NCBI GenBank assembly: GCA_016869535.1
Contig: VGDX01000012.1
Span: 36,918-100,917 of the forward strand
Length of the DNA stretch: 64,000 nt
From: Alphaproteobacteria bacterium
GTDB lineage: Bacteria > Pseudomonadota > Alphaproteobacteria > Rhizobiales > Methyloligellaceae
Direction: 5' to 3'
In this document: positions 23,983-37,576 of the stretch, piece after piece
Position numbering within the stretch: the stretch's first letter is position 1
How the letters are laid out: every line of letters starts with the position of its first letter
The notes under the pieces: generated by a model
Told to the model about the DNA's origin: nothing
What the model saw: the letters and a program-made list of their open reading frames with translations, nothing else
Databases searched by the model: none
Program-made: the position numbers and the translations under genes

Positions 23983-24006
23983 GCTTGAGAGAGCGGATCG
24001 GACGAT

Positions 24007-24477
24007 ATGTCGAGACGACGCAGAGCAGATAAGCGCGAGGTCATCCCCGACCCGAAATTCGGGGATCTGGTGCTTACCAAATTCATGAACTCGATCATGC
24101 GGGAAGGCAAGAAGTCTGCCGCCGAACGCATCGTCTATGGCGCGCTCGATCAGATGGAGAAGAAGGTCAAGCAGAATCCGATCGAGATGTTCCACGAGGC
24201 ATTGCGCAATGTCATGCCGGCGCTCGAAGTGAGATCGCGGCGCGTGGGCGGCGCCACCTATCAGGTTCCGGTCGAGGTGAGACTAGACCGCCGCCAGGCC
24301 CTCGCTATCCGCTGGATCATCGCCGCGGCGCGGGATCGCAACGAGAAGACCATGATCGAGCGCCTCTCCGGAGAGCTGCTCGACGCCGTCAACAACCGCG
24401 GAACAGCGGTGAAGAAACGCGAGGACACGCACCGGATGGCTGAGGCGAACCGCGCCTTCTCCCATTACCGATGGTAA
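24007..24477 (+). CDS. rpsG: Ribosomal protein uS7
   Basis: S7 nucleates assembly of the 30S head and contacts mRNA at the exit channel. The 156-residue product begins [19 protein letters not shown] and has the family block [20 protein letters not shown] and [15 protein letters not shown]. Length is standard. It lies 36 bases after rpsL, beyond the hairpin, and 19 bases before fusA. Confidence 0.98.
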   Translation: MSRRRRADKREVIPDPKFGDLVLTKFMNSIMREGKKSAAERIVYGALDQMEKKVKQNPIEMFHEALRNVMPALEVRSRRVGGATYQVPVEVRLDRRQALAIRWIIAAARDRNEKTMIERLSGELLDAVNNRGTAVKKREDTHRMAEANRAFSHYRW

Positions 24478-24496
24478 CGAGACCAAGGATTTAACG

Positions 24497-26572
<2,076 letters not shown>

Positions 26573-26608
26573 CGATTTTGACTTTGTACGGAAGGATGGA
26601 GAGCCAAG

Positions 26609-27799
<1,191 letters not shown>

Positions 27800-27858
27800 A
27801 GGAAAGCCAAGGGGCGCGTCGTGAAAAGCGGCGCGCTCCTCGATTTGAGGCCATCGAG

Positions 27859-28167
27859 ATGCAAAGTCAGAACATAAGAATCAGGCTCAAAGCCTTCGAT
27901 CATCGCATCCTCGATGCGTCGACCAAGGAGATCGTCAACACGGCGAAACGCACGGGCGCCGAGGTACGCGGGCCTATTCCGCTGCCGACGCGCATCGAGA
28001 AATTCACCGTGAACCGCTCGCCGCATATCGACAAGAAAAGCCGCGAGCAGTTCGAGATGCGCACGCACAAGCGGCTGCTCGATATCGTCGATCCTACGCC
28101 ACAGACCGTCGATGCACTGATGAAGCTCGACCTCGCCGCCGGCGTTGACGTGGAGATCAAGCTCTAG
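27859..28167 (+). CDS. rpsJ: Ribosomal protein uS10 (NusE)
   Basis: S10 is a 30S head protein and, as NusE, also acts in transcription antitermination. The 102-residue product has [20 protein letters not shown] and [20 protein letters not shown], the invariant S10 blocks. It is the first gene of the S10 operon; no clear promoter was found in the 59 bases after tuf, so it may be transcribed with the str operon. Confidence 0.98.
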   Translation: MQSQNIRIRLKAFDHRILDASTKEIVNTAKRTGAEVRGPIPLPTRIEKFTVNRSPHIDKKSREQFEMRTHKRLLDIVDPTPQTVDALMKLDLAAGVDVEIKL

Positions 28168-28199
28168 ACGGCTTGAGGGGAGTTTAAGGAACAAGAACA

Positions 28200-28973
28200 A
28201 TGCGGTCAGGTGTCATTGCGCAAAAACTCGGCATGACCAGGATATTCACCGACGCCGGTGAACATATCCCGGTGACGGTGCTGCGCCTCGACAATTGTCA
28301 GGTGGTCGGCCAGCGCACCGCCGAAAAGAACGGTTACACCGCGGTTCAGCTCGGTGCCGGGCGCCCCAAGGTGAAGCGCCTGTCGCGCGCCGCGCGCGGC
28401 GGTTTTGCCGTGGCCAACGTCGAACCCAAGCGCAAGCTTGCCGAGTTTCGCGTCAGCCCGGAAAATTTGATCGACGTGGGTGCGGAAATTACTGCCGACC
28501 ATTTCGTCGAAGGTCAGTTCGTCGACGTGTCCGGCACCAGCATCGGCAAGGGCTTTGCCGGCGCCATGAAGCGTCACGGCTTCGGTGGCTTGCGTGCGAG
28601 CCACGGCGTGTCGGTCAGTCACCGGAGCCACGGCTCGACCGGTCAGCGCCAGGATCCAGGCAAGGTCTTCAAGGGCAAGAAAATGGCCGGCCATATGGGC
28701 GACGTGAATGTCACGACGCAAAATCTGCGCGTGGTGAAGACCGATCCCGAGCGCGGGCTGATCATGATCCGCGGCGCGGTACCCGGCGCCAAAGGCGGCT
28801 GGGTGCTCTTACGCGACGCGGTGAAGCGCTCTCTGCCAAAGGACGCGCCGAAGCCCGGCGCGTTCCGCAAATCGGGTGAAGACACAAAGTCCACCGAAAA
28901 AGCTGCGCAGCCTGAAACGGTAGCGGCAGAGGCGGCGGAGACGGCATCGACTGAGAGTGGGAGTGAAGGCTAA
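28200..28973 (+). CDS. rplC: Ribosomal protein uL3 with acidic C-terminal tail
   Basis: L3 starts 50S assembly near the peptidyl transferase centre. The 257-residue product has the core signature [20 protein letters not shown] (about 120-139) and [20 protein letters not shown]. The core ends near residue 210 ([14 protein letters not shown]); the remaining roughly 45 residues are an Ala/Glu/Thr-rich acidic tail not present in most L3 proteins but seen in some alphaproteobacteria. The stop overlaps the rplD start by one base. Confidence 0.97.
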   Translation: MRSGVIAQKLGMTRIFTDAGEHIPVTVLRLDNCQVVGQRTAEKNGYTAVQLGAGRPKVKRLSRAARGGFAVANVEPKRKLAEFRVSPENLIDVGAEITADHFVEGQFVDVSGTSIGKGFAGAMKRHGFGGLRASHGVSVSHRSHGSTGQRQDPGKVFKGKKMAGHMGDVNVTTQNLRVVKTDPERGLIMIRGAVPGAKGGWVLLRDAVKRSLPKDAPKPGAFRKSGEDTKSTEKAAQPETVAAEAAETASTESGSEG

Positions 28974-29593
28974 TGCAAGCCGACGTCACCACACTCGACG
29001 CCAAGAAGGCGGGCACCGTGGAGCTCCCCGACCATGTGTTCGGGCTCGAGCCGCGGCCCGACATCTTGCAACGCATGGTGCGCTATCAACTCGCCAAACG
29101 CCGCGCCGGCACGGTCTGGGTCAAGGACCGTTCGCAGGTCACCGGCAGCACGGCCAAAATATACCGCCAGAAGGGCACCGGCCGGGCACGGCACGGTAGC
29201 CGCAAGCCCGGTGTCTTTCGCGGCGGGGGCAAGGCCTTCGGTCCCGTGCTGCGCAGTCATGCCATTGATCTGCCGAAGAAGGTGCGGGCGCTCGCGCTCA
29301 AGCACGCGCTCTCGGCCAAGGCCAAATCCGATGCGCTCGTGGTGATCGACAAATGCGAGCTCAAGGAACCCAAGACCAAGGATTTGAAATCGCGCTTCTC
29401 CAAGCTCGGTTTCGGCTCGGTGCTGATCATCGACGGGGCCGAGCTGCACGAGGCTTTCGCCAAAGCTGCGCGAAACCTGCCCGGCGTCGACGTGCTCCCG
29501 GTCCAAGGCATCAACGTCTACGACATTCTGCGCCACGAGAAGCTCGTGCTGACCAAGGCTGCCGTCGAAGCGCTGGAGGCGCGGTTCAAATGA
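28973..29593 (+). CDS. rplD: Ribosomal protein uL4
   Basis: L4 lines the peptide exit tunnel; in enterobacteria it also represses the S10 operon. The 206-residue product has the tunnel loop region [20 protein letters not shown] and [10 protein letters not shown]. The ATG at 28973 shares its first base with the rplC stop, and its own stop overlaps rplW as ATGA. Confidence 0.98.
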   Translation: MQADVTTLDAKKAGTVELPDHVFGLEPRPDILQRMVRYQLAKRRAGTVWVKDRSQVTGSTAKIYRQKGTGRARHGSRKPGVFRGGGKAFGPVLRSHAIDLPKKVRALALKHALSAKAKSDALVVIDKCELKEPKTKDLKSRFSKLGFGSVLIIDGAELHEAFAKAARNLPGVDVLPVQGINVYDILRHEKLVLTKAAVEALEARFK

Positions 29594-29883
29594 GCGGTCT
29601 CTCCGTTTACGACGTGATCCTCTCGCCGGTCATCACCGAGAAATCGACCGCGGCTTCGGAGGCGAACCAGGTCGTGTTCAAGGTGCGCCGTGACGCGACC
29701 AAGCCTGAGATCAAGAAGGCAATCGAGGAATTGTTCAAAGTGAAGGTGCTGGCCGTGAACACGATCGTCCGCAAGGGGAAGCAGAAACGCTTCCGCGGCA
29801 TCAAGGGCCGGCAGCAAGATGTGAAGAGGGCCGTCGTCAGACTCGCCGAAGGCGACAAGATCGACGTGACCACGAGGATCTGA
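29590..29883 (+). CDS. rplW: Ribosomal protein uL23
   Basis: L23 sits at the tunnel exit and docks trigger factor and SRP. The 97-residue product begins [20 protein letters not shown] and has the loop [21 protein letters not shown] chose the ATG at 29590, overlapping the rplD stop by 4 bases; an open frame extends upstream inside rplD but has no family match. Confidence 0.97.
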   Translation: MSGLSVYDVILSPVITEKSTAASEANQVVFKVRRDATKPEIKKAIEELFKVKVLAVNTIVRKGKQKRFRGIKGRQQDVKRAVVRLAEGDKIDVTTRI

Positions 29884-29887
29884 CGCG

Positions 29888-30724
29888 ATGGCGTTGAAGA
29901 CATATAAGCCGACCACGCCGAGCCAGCGGCAGCTTGTGCTTGTCGACCGCAGTCATCTGTGGAAGGGCAAGCCGGTCAAGGCGCTGACCGAAGGCTTGAG
30001 CAAGTCGGGTGGACGCAACAACCAGGGCCGGGTGTCGATGTGGCATCGCGGCGGTGGCCACAAACGCACCTATCGCCGGGTCGACTTCAAGCGCGGCAAG
30101 CTCGGCGTGCCTGCGACTGTGGAACGGCTGGAATACGATCCGAACCGCACGGCTTTCATCGCCCTTATCAAATATGAGGACGGCGAGCTCGCCTATATCC
30201 TTGCACCGCAACGTCTGGCGCCGGGCGATGTCGTCATTGCCGACGAGCGGGCCGATGTGAAACCCGGCAACACCATGCCGCTCGCCAACATGCCGATTGG
30301 CACCATCGTGCACAATGTGGAGATGAAGCGGGGCAAGGGCGGACAGATCGCGCGTGCCGCCGGTACCTATGTGCAGCTGGTCGGGCGCGACGCGGGCTAC
30401 GCCATTTTGCGGCTCAATTCCGGCGAGACACGCATGGTTCCCGCCGAATGCATGGCGACGGTTGGGGCCGTGTCGAACCCCGACAATGCCAATGTGTCGA
30501 TCGGTAAGGCCGGCCGCTCGCGCTGGAAGGGGCGGAAGCCCGTGGTCCGCGGCGTGGCCATGAACCCGGTCGATCACCCCCATGGCGGCGGCGAGGGCCG
30601 TACCTCGGGCGGCCGTCATCCGGTGACACCCTGGGGCAAGTCCACCAAGGGTAAGAAGACGCGCCATAATCGCGCGACCGACAAATTCATCCTGCGCAGC
30701 CGCCATCAGAAGAAGAAGGGATAA
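29888..30724 (+). CDS. rplB: Ribosomal protein uL2
   Basis: L2 is required for subunit joining and peptidyl transfer. The 278-residue product has [20 protein letters not shown] near the N-terminus and the invariant C-terminal [20 protein letters not shown] containing the functionally important His. Length is standard. Four bases separate it from rplW and from rpsS. Confidence 0.98.
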   Translation: MALKTYKPTTPSQRQLVLVDRSHLWKGKPVKALTEGLSKSGGRNNQGRVSMWHRGGGHKRTYRRVDFKRGKLGVPATVERLEYDPNRTAFIALIKYEDGELAYILAPQRLAPGDVVIADERADVKPGNTMPLANMPIGTIVHNVEMKRGKGGQIARAAGTYVQLVGRDAGYAILRLNSGETRMVPAECMATVGAVSNPDNANVSIGKAGRSRWKGRKPVVRGVAMNPVDHPHGGGEGRTSGGRHPVTPWGKSTKGKKTRHNRATDKFILRSRHQKKKG

Positions 30725-30728
30725 CGCA

Positions 30729-31016
30729 GTGGCACGCTCGATTTGGAAAGGTCCGTTCGTCGATGGCTATCTCCTCAAGAAGGCGGAGAAGGCGCGCGGC
30801 TCGAGCTCGAACGCCATCATCAAGATCTGGTCGCGCCGCTCGACCATCCTGCCGCAATTCGTCGGCCTGACCTTTGGCGTGCATAACGGCCAGAAACACA
30901 TTCCGGTGCTCGTCACCGAGGACATGGTCGGACACAAATTCGGAGAGTTCGCGCCGACACGATTATTCCACGGCCATTCCGGGGACCGCAAAGCCAAAAA
31001 GGCGAAGGTGGAGTAA
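30729..31016 (+). CDS. rpsS: Ribosomal protein uS19
   Basis: S19 is in the 30S head beside S13. The 95-residue product begins [19 protein letters not shown] and contains [19 protein letters not shown], both diagnostic. The start is GTG at 30729; it gives the exact family N-terminus. Its stop TAA shares the A at 31016 with the rplV start codon. Confidence 0.98.
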   Translation: MARSIWKGPFVDGYLLKKAEKARGSSSNAIIKIWSRRSTILPQFVGLTFGVHNGQKHIPVLVTEDMVGHKFGEFAPTRLFHGHSGDRKAKKAKVE

Positions 31017-31396
31017 TGGGTAAGGCCAAGCGCGAACGCGTGCTGAAGGAAAACGAGGCCAAGGCGGTGACGCGCCTTATCCGCGTGAGCCCGCAAAAGC
31101 TCAACCTGCTTGCCCAGCTGATCAGGGGCAAGAAGGTCGACCGTGCGCTCGCCGATCTTACCTTTTCGCGCAAGCGGGTGGCCAAGGACGTCAAGAAGAC
31201 GCTGCAATCGGCCGTCGCCAACGCCGAGAACAATCACGACCTCGACGTCGACTCTCTCGTCGTGTCGGAAGCCTATGTGGGCAAGAATTTGGTGCTGAAG
31301 CGCATACGCGCCCGCGCCCGCGGCCGTACCGGCCGTATCGATAAGCCATTCGCGCAGATGACCGTCGTCGTGCGCCAAGTCGAGGAGTCCGCCTGA
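31016..31396 (+). CDS. rplV: Ribosomal protein uL22
   Basis: L22 has a beta-hairpin lining the exit tunnel. The 126-residue product has [20 protein letters not shown], the loop ending [20 protein letters not shown] and the C-terminal [12 protein letters not shown]. It overlaps rpsS and rpsC by one base each, the tight spacing typical of this operon. Confidence 0.98.
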   Translation: MGKAKRERVLKENEAKAVTRLIRVSPQKLNLLAQLIRGKKVDRALADLTFSRKRVAKDVKKTLQSAVANAENNHDLDVDSLVVSEAYVGKNLVLKRIRARARGRTGRIDKPFAQMTVVVRQVEESA

Positions 31397-32118
31397 TGGG
31401 GCAGAAGGTCAATCCGATCGGGCTAAGGCTCGGCGTCAACCGCACCTGGGATTCGCGCTGGTATGCGTCCCGGGGGGAATACGGCCGCTTGCTGCACGAA
31501 GACTTGAAGATGCGCGAGCATATTCTTAATTCGCGCAAACAGGCCGGCATCTCCAAGGTGGTCATCGAGCGTCCGCACCGGAAATGCCGCGTCACGGTGC
31601 ACACCGCCCGCCCGGGCATTCTCATCGGCAAGAAGGGCTCCGATATCGAGAAGCTTCGGCGCGAGCTTGCCGCCATGACCGACTCGGAGGTGCATCTCAA
31701 CATTGTCGAGGTGCGCAAGCCGGAGATCGATGCGACCCTCGTGGCCGAAGGCATCGCCCAGCAGCTCGAGCGGCGTGTGGCGTTCCGCCGGGCCATGAAG
31801 CGCGCGGTGCAATCGGCCATCCGCATGGGTGCGCTCGGCATTCGCATCAATTGCTCGGGCCGGCTCGGCGGCGCGGAGATTGCGCGCATGGAGTGGTATC
31901 GCGAGGGCCGCGTGCCATTGCACACGCTGCGCGCCAATATCGATTACGGCACGGCGCTTGGGCGCACGGCCTACGGGATCATCGGGGTAAAGGTGTGGAT
32001 CTTCAAGGGTGAGATCATGGAACACGACCCCATGGCCCAGGAGAACAAGGCGCTCGAGGCGCAGGAAGGCGGACGCTCGACCGGGCGCCGTGAACCTGCC
32101 GCGGCCGCACAGGAATAG
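31396..32118 (+). CDS. rpsC: Ribosomal protein uS3
   Basis: S3 forms part of the mRNA entry helicase site. The 240-residue product has the KH domain ([20 protein letters not shown] then [13 protein letters not shown]) and the C-terminal S3 block [21 protein letters not shown] polar, Ala/Glu-rich tail of about 30 residues ends the protein. The ATG at 31396 overlaps the rplV stop by one base; rplP follows by 17. Confidence 0.98.
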   Translation: MGQKVNPIGLRLGVNRTWDSRWYASRGEYGRLLHEDLKMREHILNSRKQAGISKVVIERPHRKCRVTVHTARPGILIGKKGSDIEKLRRELAAMTDSEVHLNIVEVRKPEIDATLVAEGIAQQLERRVAFRRAMKRAVQSAIRMGALGIRINCSGRLGGAEIARMEWYREGRVPLHTLRANIDYGTALGRTAYGIIGVKVWIFKGEIMEHDPMAQENKALEAQEGGRSTGRREPAAAAQE

Positions 32119-32135
32119 ACGTGAAAGTTTAAGTC

Positions 32136-32555
32136 ATGCTGCAACCGAAACGCACAAAGTTCCGCAAGGCACATAAGGGGCGCATCAAAGGCGCCTCGTC
32201 GAGCGCGGTCACGCTCAATTTCGGCTCGCATGGGCTGAAAGCCCAGGAGCCTGCGCGCATCACCGCGCGGCAGATCGAGGCTGCCCGCCGCGCCATCACG
32301 CGCGAAATGAAGCGTTCGGGCCGGGTGTGGATCAGAATGTTCCCCGATGTGCCGGTGTCGAAGAAACCGACCGAGGTACGCATGGGTAAGGGCAAAGGCA
32401 CGCCGGAATTTTGGGTGGCACGGGTCAAGCCCGGCCGCATCATGTTCGAGATCGACGGCGTCAATGACACGATCGCACGCGAGGCGTTGAGGCTTGGCGC
32501 CGCCAAGCTGCCGATCAAGACGCGCGTGGTGGCGCGTATCGAGGCCAAGCCATGA
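32136..32555 (+). CDS. rplP: Ribosomal protein uL16
   Basis: L16 helps position A-site tRNA on the 50S subunit. The 139-residue product begins [20 protein letters not shown] and has [20 protein letters not shown] and [19 protein letters not shown]. Length is standard. Its stop overlaps the rpmC start as ATGA. Confidence 0.98.
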   Translation: MLQPKRTKFRKAHKGRIKGASSSAVTLNFGSHGLKAQEPARITARQIEAARRAITREMKRSGRVWIRMFPDVPVSKKPTEVRMGKGKGTPEFWVARVKPGRIMFEIDGVNDTIAREALRLGAAKLPIKTRVVARIEAKP

Positions 32556-32752
32556 AGGCGCATGAGGTCAGGGGCATGACGCTCGATCAGCTCAACGACG
32601 AGTTGATCAAGCTGAAGAAGGAGCAGTTCAACCTGCGCTTCCAGGCGGCTTCGGGCCAACTCGAGAACACCTCGCGCGTGCGTCAGATCAGGCGCGACAT
32701 CGCGCGCATTCAGACGATATCCCGGCAGAAGACCGCCGAGGCGAAAGCATAA
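32552..32752 (+). CDS. rpmC: Ribosomal protein uL29
   Basis: L29 is a small helical protein at the tunnel exit near L23. The 66-residue product has the family pattern [20 protein letters not shown] and [18 protein letters not shown]. It overlaps rplP by 4 bases and is 10 bases before rpsQ. Confidence 0.97.
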   Translation: MKAHEVRGMTLDQLNDELIKLKKEQFNLRFQAASGQLENTSRVRQIRRDIARIQTISRQKTAEAKA

Positions 32753-32762
32753 GGACCGGACG

Positions 32763-33008
32763 ATGCCGAAACGCGTACTGCAAGGGGTCGTGGTGAGCGA
32801 CAAGAACGACAAGACCGTGGTGGTCCGCGTCGAGCGGCGTTTCACGCATCCTTTGCTGCAAAAAACGGTGCGGCGGAGCAAGAACTACCATGCTCACGAC
32901 GAGAAGAACGAGTTCAAGGTGGGCGAGATGGTGTGGATCGAGGAATGTCCCCCGATCTCGAAGCAGAAATGTTGGATCGTGCTGCCGCGCGAGCAGGCGG
33001 CAAGTTAA
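32763..33008 (+). CDS. rpsQ: Ribosomal protein uS17
   Basis: S17 is a primary 16S rRNA-binding protein. The 81-residue product has [20 protein letters not shown] and [20 protein letters not shown] followed by [12 protein letters not shown]. Length is standard. It ends the S10-operon block, 11 bases before rplN. Confidence 0.98.
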   Translation: MPKRVLQGVVVSDKNDKTVVVRVERRFTHPLLQKTVRRSKNYHAHDEKNEFKVGEMVWIEECPPISKQKCWIVLPREQAAS

Positions 33009-33019
33009 AGGCGCAAGTC

Positions 33020-33388
33020 ATGATTCAGATGCAGACCAATCTCGACGTCGCCGATAATTCCGGCGCCAGGCGCGTCCAGTGCATCAAGGTGCTCGGCGGC
33101 TCGAAGCGGAAATACGCCTCGATCGGCGACACCGTCGTGGTCAGCGTCAAGGAGGCCATCCCGCGCGGCCGCGTCAAGAAGGGCCAGGTCATGAAGGCGG
33201 TTATCGTGCGCACGGCCAAGGGCGTGCGCCGTCCCGATGGCTCGATCATCCGTTTCGACCGCAACGCCGCAGTGCTGGTCAACCCGCAAGGTGAGCCGAT
33301 CGGCACGCGCATCTTCGGTCCCGTTACCCGCGAGCTCAGAGCGAAGAAGCACATGAAGATCGTGTCGCTCGCACCGGAGGTTTTGTAA
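33020..33388 (+). CDS. rplN: Ribosomal protein uL14
   Basis: L14 contacts 16S rRNA in bridge B5/B8. The 122-residue product begins [20 protein letters not shown] and has [20 protein letters not shown] and [14 protein letters not shown] chose the ATG at 33020, the family start; the frame runs upstream through rpsQ. Its stop TAA and the rplX ATG share the A at 33388. Confidence 0.98.
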   Translation: MIQMQTNLDVADNSGARRVQCIKVLGGSKRKYASIGDTVVVSVKEAIPRGRVKKGQVMKAVIVRTAKGVRRPDGSIIRFDRNAAVLVNPQGEPIGTRIFGPVTRELRAKKHMKIVSLAPEVL

Positions 33389-33708
33389 TGCCGAAGGTGA
33401 AGCTGAGAAAAGGCGACCACGTGGTGGTGATGACCGGCAAAGATAAAGGCAAGAAGGGCGAGATCCTGAAAATGCTGCCGGCTGAGAACCGCGCCATCGT
33501 CAAGGGCATCGGCATCGTCCGCCGTCACCAGCGTCAGTCCGCGAACCAGGAGGGCGGCATCGTCTCCAAGGAGGCGCCGATCCATATCTCCAATCTCGCG
33601 ATTGAAGATCCCAAGGACGGGAAACCGTCGCGCATCGGCTACAAATTCCTGAAAGACGGGCGGAAGGTTCGTTTTGCCAAACGCTCTGGCGAGGTCATCG
33701 ATGGCTGA
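33388..33708 (+). CDS. rplX: Ribosomal protein uL24
   Basis: L24 starts 50S assembly with L3. The 106-residue product has the KOW motif [20 protein letters not shown] and [17 protein letters not shown]. Its stop lies inside the rplE start region, an 8-base overlap. Confidence 0.98.
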   Translation: MPKVKLRKGDHVVVMTGKDKGKKGEILKMLPAENRAIVKGIGIVRRHQRQSANQEGGIVSKEAPIHISNLAIEDPKDGKPSRIGYKFLKDGRKVRFAKRSGEVIDG

Positions 33709-34261
33709 GCAACAGACCTATACTCCACGGCTGAAGCAGCATTACCAGGACGTGCTCCGGGGCGAGCTGTCCAAGACCTTCGGCTACAAGAATCCGATGG
33801 AAGTGCCGCGCCTCGACAAGGTGGTGCTGAACATGGGCGTGGGCGAGGGCATCAACGATTCCAAGAAGGTGCAGGCCGCGGCTGCCGATCTCGCCAAGAT
33901 TGCCGGGCAGAAGCCGGTGATCACCAAGGCCCGCAAGTCGATCGCCACCTTTAAGCTACGCGAGGGCATGCCCATCGGCACCAAGGTCACGCTTCGCCAG
34001 AACCGCATGTATGAGTTCATAGACCGCTTGGTGAATATCGCTCTGCCGCGGGTGCGCGACTTTCGTGGTTTGAATCCGAAGAGCTTTGATGGGCGGGGCA
34101 ACTTCACCATCGGGCTCAAGGAGCACATCATTTTCCCCGAGATCGACTACGACAAGGTCGAGGACGTTCTCGGCATGGACATCATCGTCTGCACCACGGC
34201 ACGCACCGACGACGAGGCGCGCGCGCTGTTGCAAGGTTTGAATTTTCCGTTCCGCAGCTAG
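33701..34261 (+). CDS. rplE: Ribosomal protein uL5
   Basis: L5 binds 5S rRNA and bridges to the 30S head. The 186-residue product has [40 protein letters not shown] and [21 protein letters not shown] chose the ATG at 33701 ([12 protein letters not shown]), overlapping rplX by 8 bases, because it yields the family N-terminus. Confidence 0.98.
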   Translation: MAEQQTYTPRLKQHYQDVLRGELSKTFGYKNPMEVPRLDKVVLNMGVGEGINDSKKVQAAAADLAKIAGQKPVITKARKSIATFKLREGMPIGTKVTLRQNRMYEFIDRLVNIALPRVRDFRGLNPKSFDGRGNFTIGLKEHIIFPEIDYDKVEDVLGMDIIVCTTARTDDEARALLQGLNFPFRS

Positions 34262-34290
34262 GCATCCGGCGGGACGACAGGAGGACTTAG

Positions 34291-34596
34291 ATGGCTAAAA
34301 CGAGCACGATCGAGCGGGATAAAAAGCGCCGCCGGCTTGCCAAGAAATACAAGCTACGGCGTACGCGTCTGAAGGCGATTGCCGCCGACCGTTCGCTGCC
34401 GGCCGAGGAGCGCTTCGCGGCGCGGCTCAAGCTTGCCGAGCTGCCGCGCAACTCCTCGCCGACGCGCATCCGTAACCGTTGCGATCTCACGGGCCGTCCT
34501 CGCGGCTATTATCGCAAGCTTCGCATATCGCGCATTGCGTTGCGCGATCTCGGAAGCCAGGGGCAGATTCCCGGCATGATCAAGTCGAGCTGGTAA
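34291..34596 (+). CDS. rpsN: Ribosomal protein uS14 (zinc-free form)
   Basis: S14 completes the 30S head. The 101-residue product is the long form without the CxxC zinc pairs of short S14; it has [20 protein letters not shown] and ends [17 protein letters not shown] lies upstream of the ATG at 34291. It is followed by rpsH after 9 bases. Confidence 0.98.
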   Translation: MAKTSTIERDKKRRRLAKKYKLRRTRLKAIAADRSLPAEERFAARLKLAELPRNSSPTRIRNRCDLTGRPRGYYRKLRISRIALRDLGSQGQIPGMIKSSW

Positions 34597-34605
34597 GGAC
34601 GATCG

Positions 34606-35004
34606 ATGAGCATCAACGATCCTCTAGGCGATATGTTGGCCCGCATCCGCAACGCGCAGATGCGGCTCAAGACCAAGGTGACGACTCCGGCCTCCAAGCT
34701 GCGCGAGCGCGTGCTCGATGTGCTTGCCGAGGAAGGCTATATCCGCGGTTACACCCGTGTCGACTATAGCGGCGGCAAGTCCGAATTCGAGATCGAGCTC
34801 AAATATTTCGACGGCGAGCCGGTGATCAAGGACATCAAGCGGGTGTCGACCCCAGGAAGACGCGTCTATTCTTCGGTCAAGGATTTGGCCAACGTGGCCA
34901 ACGGCCTTGGCGTTGCCATACTCTCGACGCCGAAAGGCGTCATGTCGGATGCCCGTGCCCGCAGCGAGAATGTGGGCGGCGAAATCCTTTGCAATGTGTT
35001 CTGA
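34606..35004 (+). CDS. rpsH: Ribosomal protein uS8
   Basis: S8 binds the central domain of 16S rRNA and in E. coli represses the spc operon. The 132-residue product begins [18 protein letters not shown] and has [15 protein letters not shown] and [20 protein letters not shown], both diagnostic of S8. Length is standard. Confidence 0.98.
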   Translation: MSINDPLGDMLARIRNAQMRLKTKVTTPASKLRERVLDVLAEEGYIRGYTRVDYSGGKSEFEIELKYFDGEPVIKDIKRVSTPGRRVYSSVKDLANVANGLGVAILSTPKGVMSDARARSENVGGEILCNVF

Positions 35005-35020
35005 CGGAGCTTTTTGATCG

Positions 35021-35554
35021 ATGTCGCGTATCGGCAAGAAACCAGTGGCCCTTCCGGGTGGCGTCACCGCTCAGGTGAACGGTCAGGAGGTCAAGGTCAA
35101 AGGTCCCAAGGGCGAGCTCAGTCATGTGCTGGTCGACGACCTGATCGCCAAGCTCGACAATGGCGGGATCGAGATCGCGATGCGCGAAGACACCAAGGAG
35201 GCGCGCTCGCGGTGGGGCATGTCGCGCACTCAGATCGCCAATCTCATCGCCGGGGTGACGGAAGGTTACACTAAGCGGCTCGAGATTACCGGCGTCGGCT
35301 ATCGTGCGGCGGTGCAGGGGCAGAGTCTGCAATTGCAGCTCGGCTATAGTCACGATATCGATTTTCCCATTCCGCAAGGCATTCAGGTGCAATGCCCGAA
35401 GCCCACGGAGATCGTGGTGACGGGCATCGACAAGCAGAAGGTCGGTCAGGTCGCGGCCGAGATCAGACAGTTCAGGCCGCCCGAGCCCTATAAAGGCAAA
35501 GGTGTGCGCTATGCGGGCGAGTACATTCACCGCAAGGAAGGCAAGAAGAAGTAG
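35021..35554 (+). CDS. rplF: Ribosomal protein uL6
   Basis: L6 lies near the factor-binding site. The 177-residue product has [20 protein letters not shown] and the C-terminal signature [20 protein letters not shown]. Length is standard. It is 16 bases after rpsH and 2 bases before rplR. Confidence 0.98.
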   Translation: MSRIGKKPVALPGGVTAQVNGQEVKVKGPKGELSHVLVDDLIAKLDNGGIEIAMREDTKEARSRWGMSRTQIANLIAGVTEGYTKRLEITGVGYRAAVQGQSLQLQLGYSHDIDFPIPQGIQVQCPKPTEIVVTGIDKQKVGQVAAEIRQFRPPEPYKGKGVRYAGEYIHRKEGKKK

Positions 35555-35556
35555 CG

Positions 35557-35919
35557 ATGAGTACGGCGAACGAAGGCTTTACGCGGCGGTCGCGCCGCGT
35601 GCGCCACACGCTGAAGCGGGCGGCCAACGGGCGCGCGCGCCTGTCGGTGTTCCGCTCCTCGAAGCATATCTACGCTCAGGTCATCGACGATGGCGCCGGC
35701 AAGACAGTGGCGGCCGCCTCGAGCCTCGACAAGGACCTCAAGGGCTCGCTGCCCAAGGGTAGCGATCTTGCCGCGGCCAAGGCCGTTGGCGCGCTGGTGG
35801 CCGAGCGGGCGCTCAAAGTCGGCGTGAAGGACGTCGTGTTCGACCGCGGCGGCTATATCTTTCATGGGCGCGTCAAGGCGCTCGCCGATGCCGCCCGCGA
35901 AGCCGGGCTGAACTTCTAG
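35557..35919 (+). CDS. rplR: Ribosomal protein uL18
   Basis: L18 brings 5S rRNA into the large subunit. The 120-residue product has [37 protein letters not shown] and the C-terminal [20 protein letters not shown]. Length is standard. Confidence 0.98.
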   Translation: MSTANEGFTRRSRRVRHTLKRAANGRARLSVFRSSKHIYAQVIDDGAGKTVAAASSLDKDLKGSLPKGSDLAAAKAVGALVAERALKVGVKDVVFDRGGYIFHGRVKALADAAREAGLNF

Positions 35920-35939
35920 GACTTGGGAAAGGAATCGAC

Positions 35940-36521
35940 GTGGCACGAGGCCCACAAACGAGAGGACATGGACGGGAGCGCGAGGAGCGCGAGCGCGACA
36001 GCGAATTCGTCGACAAGCTCGTGCACATCAATCGCGTGGCCAAGGTGGTCAAGGGTGGACGCCGCTTCGGTTTCGCCGCTTTGGTGGTGGTCGGCGATCA
36101 GAAGGGTCGCGTCGGCTTTGGCCACGGCAAGGCCCGCGAGGTTCCCGAGGCGATCCGCAAGGCGACCGAGTCGGCCAAGCGCAATCTGGTCAAGGTGCCG
36201 CTTCGTGAAGGCCGCACTCTGCATCATGATGTGACCGGCCAGCATGGCGCGGGCCGCGTGGTTCTGCGCGCGGCGCCCCCCGGCACCGGTATCATCGCCG
36301 GTGGGCCGATGCGCGCCGTGTTCGAGACGCTCGGCATCCAGGACGTGGTGGCGAAGTCGCTCGGCAGCTCCAATCCGTACAACATGGTGCGCGCAACCTT
36401 CGATGCGCTGAAGCATGAAGACAGCCCCCGGGGTGTGGCTGCCCGACGCGGCAAGAAGGTGAGTGAGATCGTGTCGCGGCGGCGTGACGGCGCGGGCGAA
36501 GGCACCGCAGCCGAGGTTTGA
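35940..36521 (+). CDS. rpsE: Ribosomal protein uS5
   Basis: S5 helps unwind mRNA at the entry tunnel and affects accuracy. The 193-residue product has [40 protein letters not shown] and [19 protein letters not shown]. The start is GTG at 35940 with GGAAAGGA upstream; it gives the family N-terminus ([11 protein letters not shown]). rpmD follows by 11 bases. Confidence 0.97.
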   Translation: MARGPQTRGHGREREERERDSEFVDKLVHINRVAKVVKGGRRFGFAALVVVGDQKGRVGFGHGKAREVPEAIRKATESAKRNLVKVPLREGRTLHHDVTGQHGAGRVVLRAAPPGTGIIAGGPMRAVFETLGIQDVVAKSLGSSNPYNMVRATFDALKHEDSPRGVAARRGKKVSEIVSRRRDGAGEGTAAEV

Positions 36522-36532
36522 GGTTTATAGAG

Positions 36533-36742
36533 ATGGCCGAGACATCAAAGCAGAAGACCATCGTCGTTGAGCAAATCGGCAGCCCGATCCGGCGGCCTGG
36601 CGTCCAGCGCGCCACGCTGATCGGTCTCGGCCTCAACAAGATGCACAAGCGGCGCACGCTGAAGGACAGCCCCCAGGTGCGCGGCATGGTCGCCAAGATC
36701 AGCCATCTCGTGCGCATCGTCGATGACGAAGCGGCAAAGTAA
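36533..36742 (+). CDS. rpmD: Ribosomal protein uL30
   Basis: L30 is a small 50S protein. The 69-residue product has [20 protein letters not shown] and [20 protein letters not shown] chose the ATG at 36533 (MAETSKQK); an in-frame ATG at 36518 would add five residues and overlap rpsE by 4 bases, and cannot be excluded. rplO follows by 10 bases. Confidence 0.95.
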   Translation: MAETSKQKTIVVEQIGSPIRRPGVQRATLIGLGLNKMHKRRTLKDSPQVRGMVAKISHLVRIVDDEAAK

Positions 36743-36752
36743 GGAATACGTC

Positions 36753-37511
36753 ATGCGACTGAACGAGATCGGGGATAGGCCGGGCGCCACCAAGCCCAGA
36801 AAGCGGCGCGGCCGCGGCATCGGCTCAGGCCTCGGCAAGACTTCGGGCAAAGGCACCAAGGGCCAGAAGTCCCGCTCGGGCGTGGCCATCAAGGGCTTCG
36901 AAGGCGGTCAGATGCCGCTTCACCGCCGCCTGCCCAAGCGCGGCTTCAATAATATCTTCACGAAGCACTTCAATGAAGTGAATCTCGGCAAGGTGCAGAG
37001 TGCGATCGATGCCGGACGGATCGATGCCAAAAATCCAATCACCGTGGAGGCGCTGCTCGCCGCTGGGCTCATCCGCCGCGTGCATGACGGCGTGCGTCTG
37101 CTTGGCACAGGCGAAATCAAAACGACGCTCGCCTTCGAGGTCACCGGCGCGTCGGCGGGCGCCATCAAGGCCGTAGAGGCCAAGGGTGGCAGCGTCACCT
37201 TGACACCGCGCCCGCATGCCTCAGGCAAGCCCGTCGCGATCAAGCCCGATAAGCCGAAGAAGCCCCGCGGACTCAAGGCGAAAGCTGCCGAAGCCGAGGC
37301 AGCGAAATCCGCCAAGGCCGAAAAGGCCAAGGCCAAGCAAGCGGCGGAAGCCGAGGCATCGGCAGAGCCACAGACGGCGGAGGCCGTAACGGACGCGCCG
37401 CAAGAAGCCAAACCGGCCAAAGCCAAGAAGGCCGAAGCGGCGCCCGCGAAAACGGCCAAGGCCGAGGACAAGGCCAAAAAGCCGCGCGCGAAACCCGCCA
37501 AAAAAGAGTAA
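36753..37511 (+). CDS. rplO: Ribosomal protein uL15 with long Lys/Ala-rich tail
   Basis: L15 organises 23S rRNA late in 50S assembly. Residues 1-150 are the normal protein: [40 protein letters not shown] and [20 protein letters not shown]. From about residue 153 the chain continues for roughly 100 residues of Lys/Ala/Glu/Pro low complexity ([19 protein letters not shown]), nearly doubling the usual 145-160 length. I chose the ATG at 36753; the frame extends into rpmD. secY follows after 65 bases. Confidence 0.95.
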   Translation: MRLNEIGDRPGATKPRKRRGRGIGSGLGKTSGKGTKGQKSRSGVAIKGFEGGQMPLHRRLPKRGFNNIFTKHFNEVNLGKVQSAIDAGRIDAKNPITVEALLAAGLIRRVHDGVRLLGTGEIKTTLAFEVTGASAGAIKAVEAKGGSVTLTPRPHASGKPVAIKPDKPKKPRGLKAKAAEAEAAKSAKAEKAKAKQAAEAEASAEPQTAEAVTDAPQEAKPAKAKKAEAAPAKTAKAEDKAKKPRAKPAKKE

Positions 37512-37576
37512 TCACGAGTGCCGTGAGGCTGACTCGTTCGGCCTTCAACATCTCGATCTAGGGAACAGAGCGCCTA

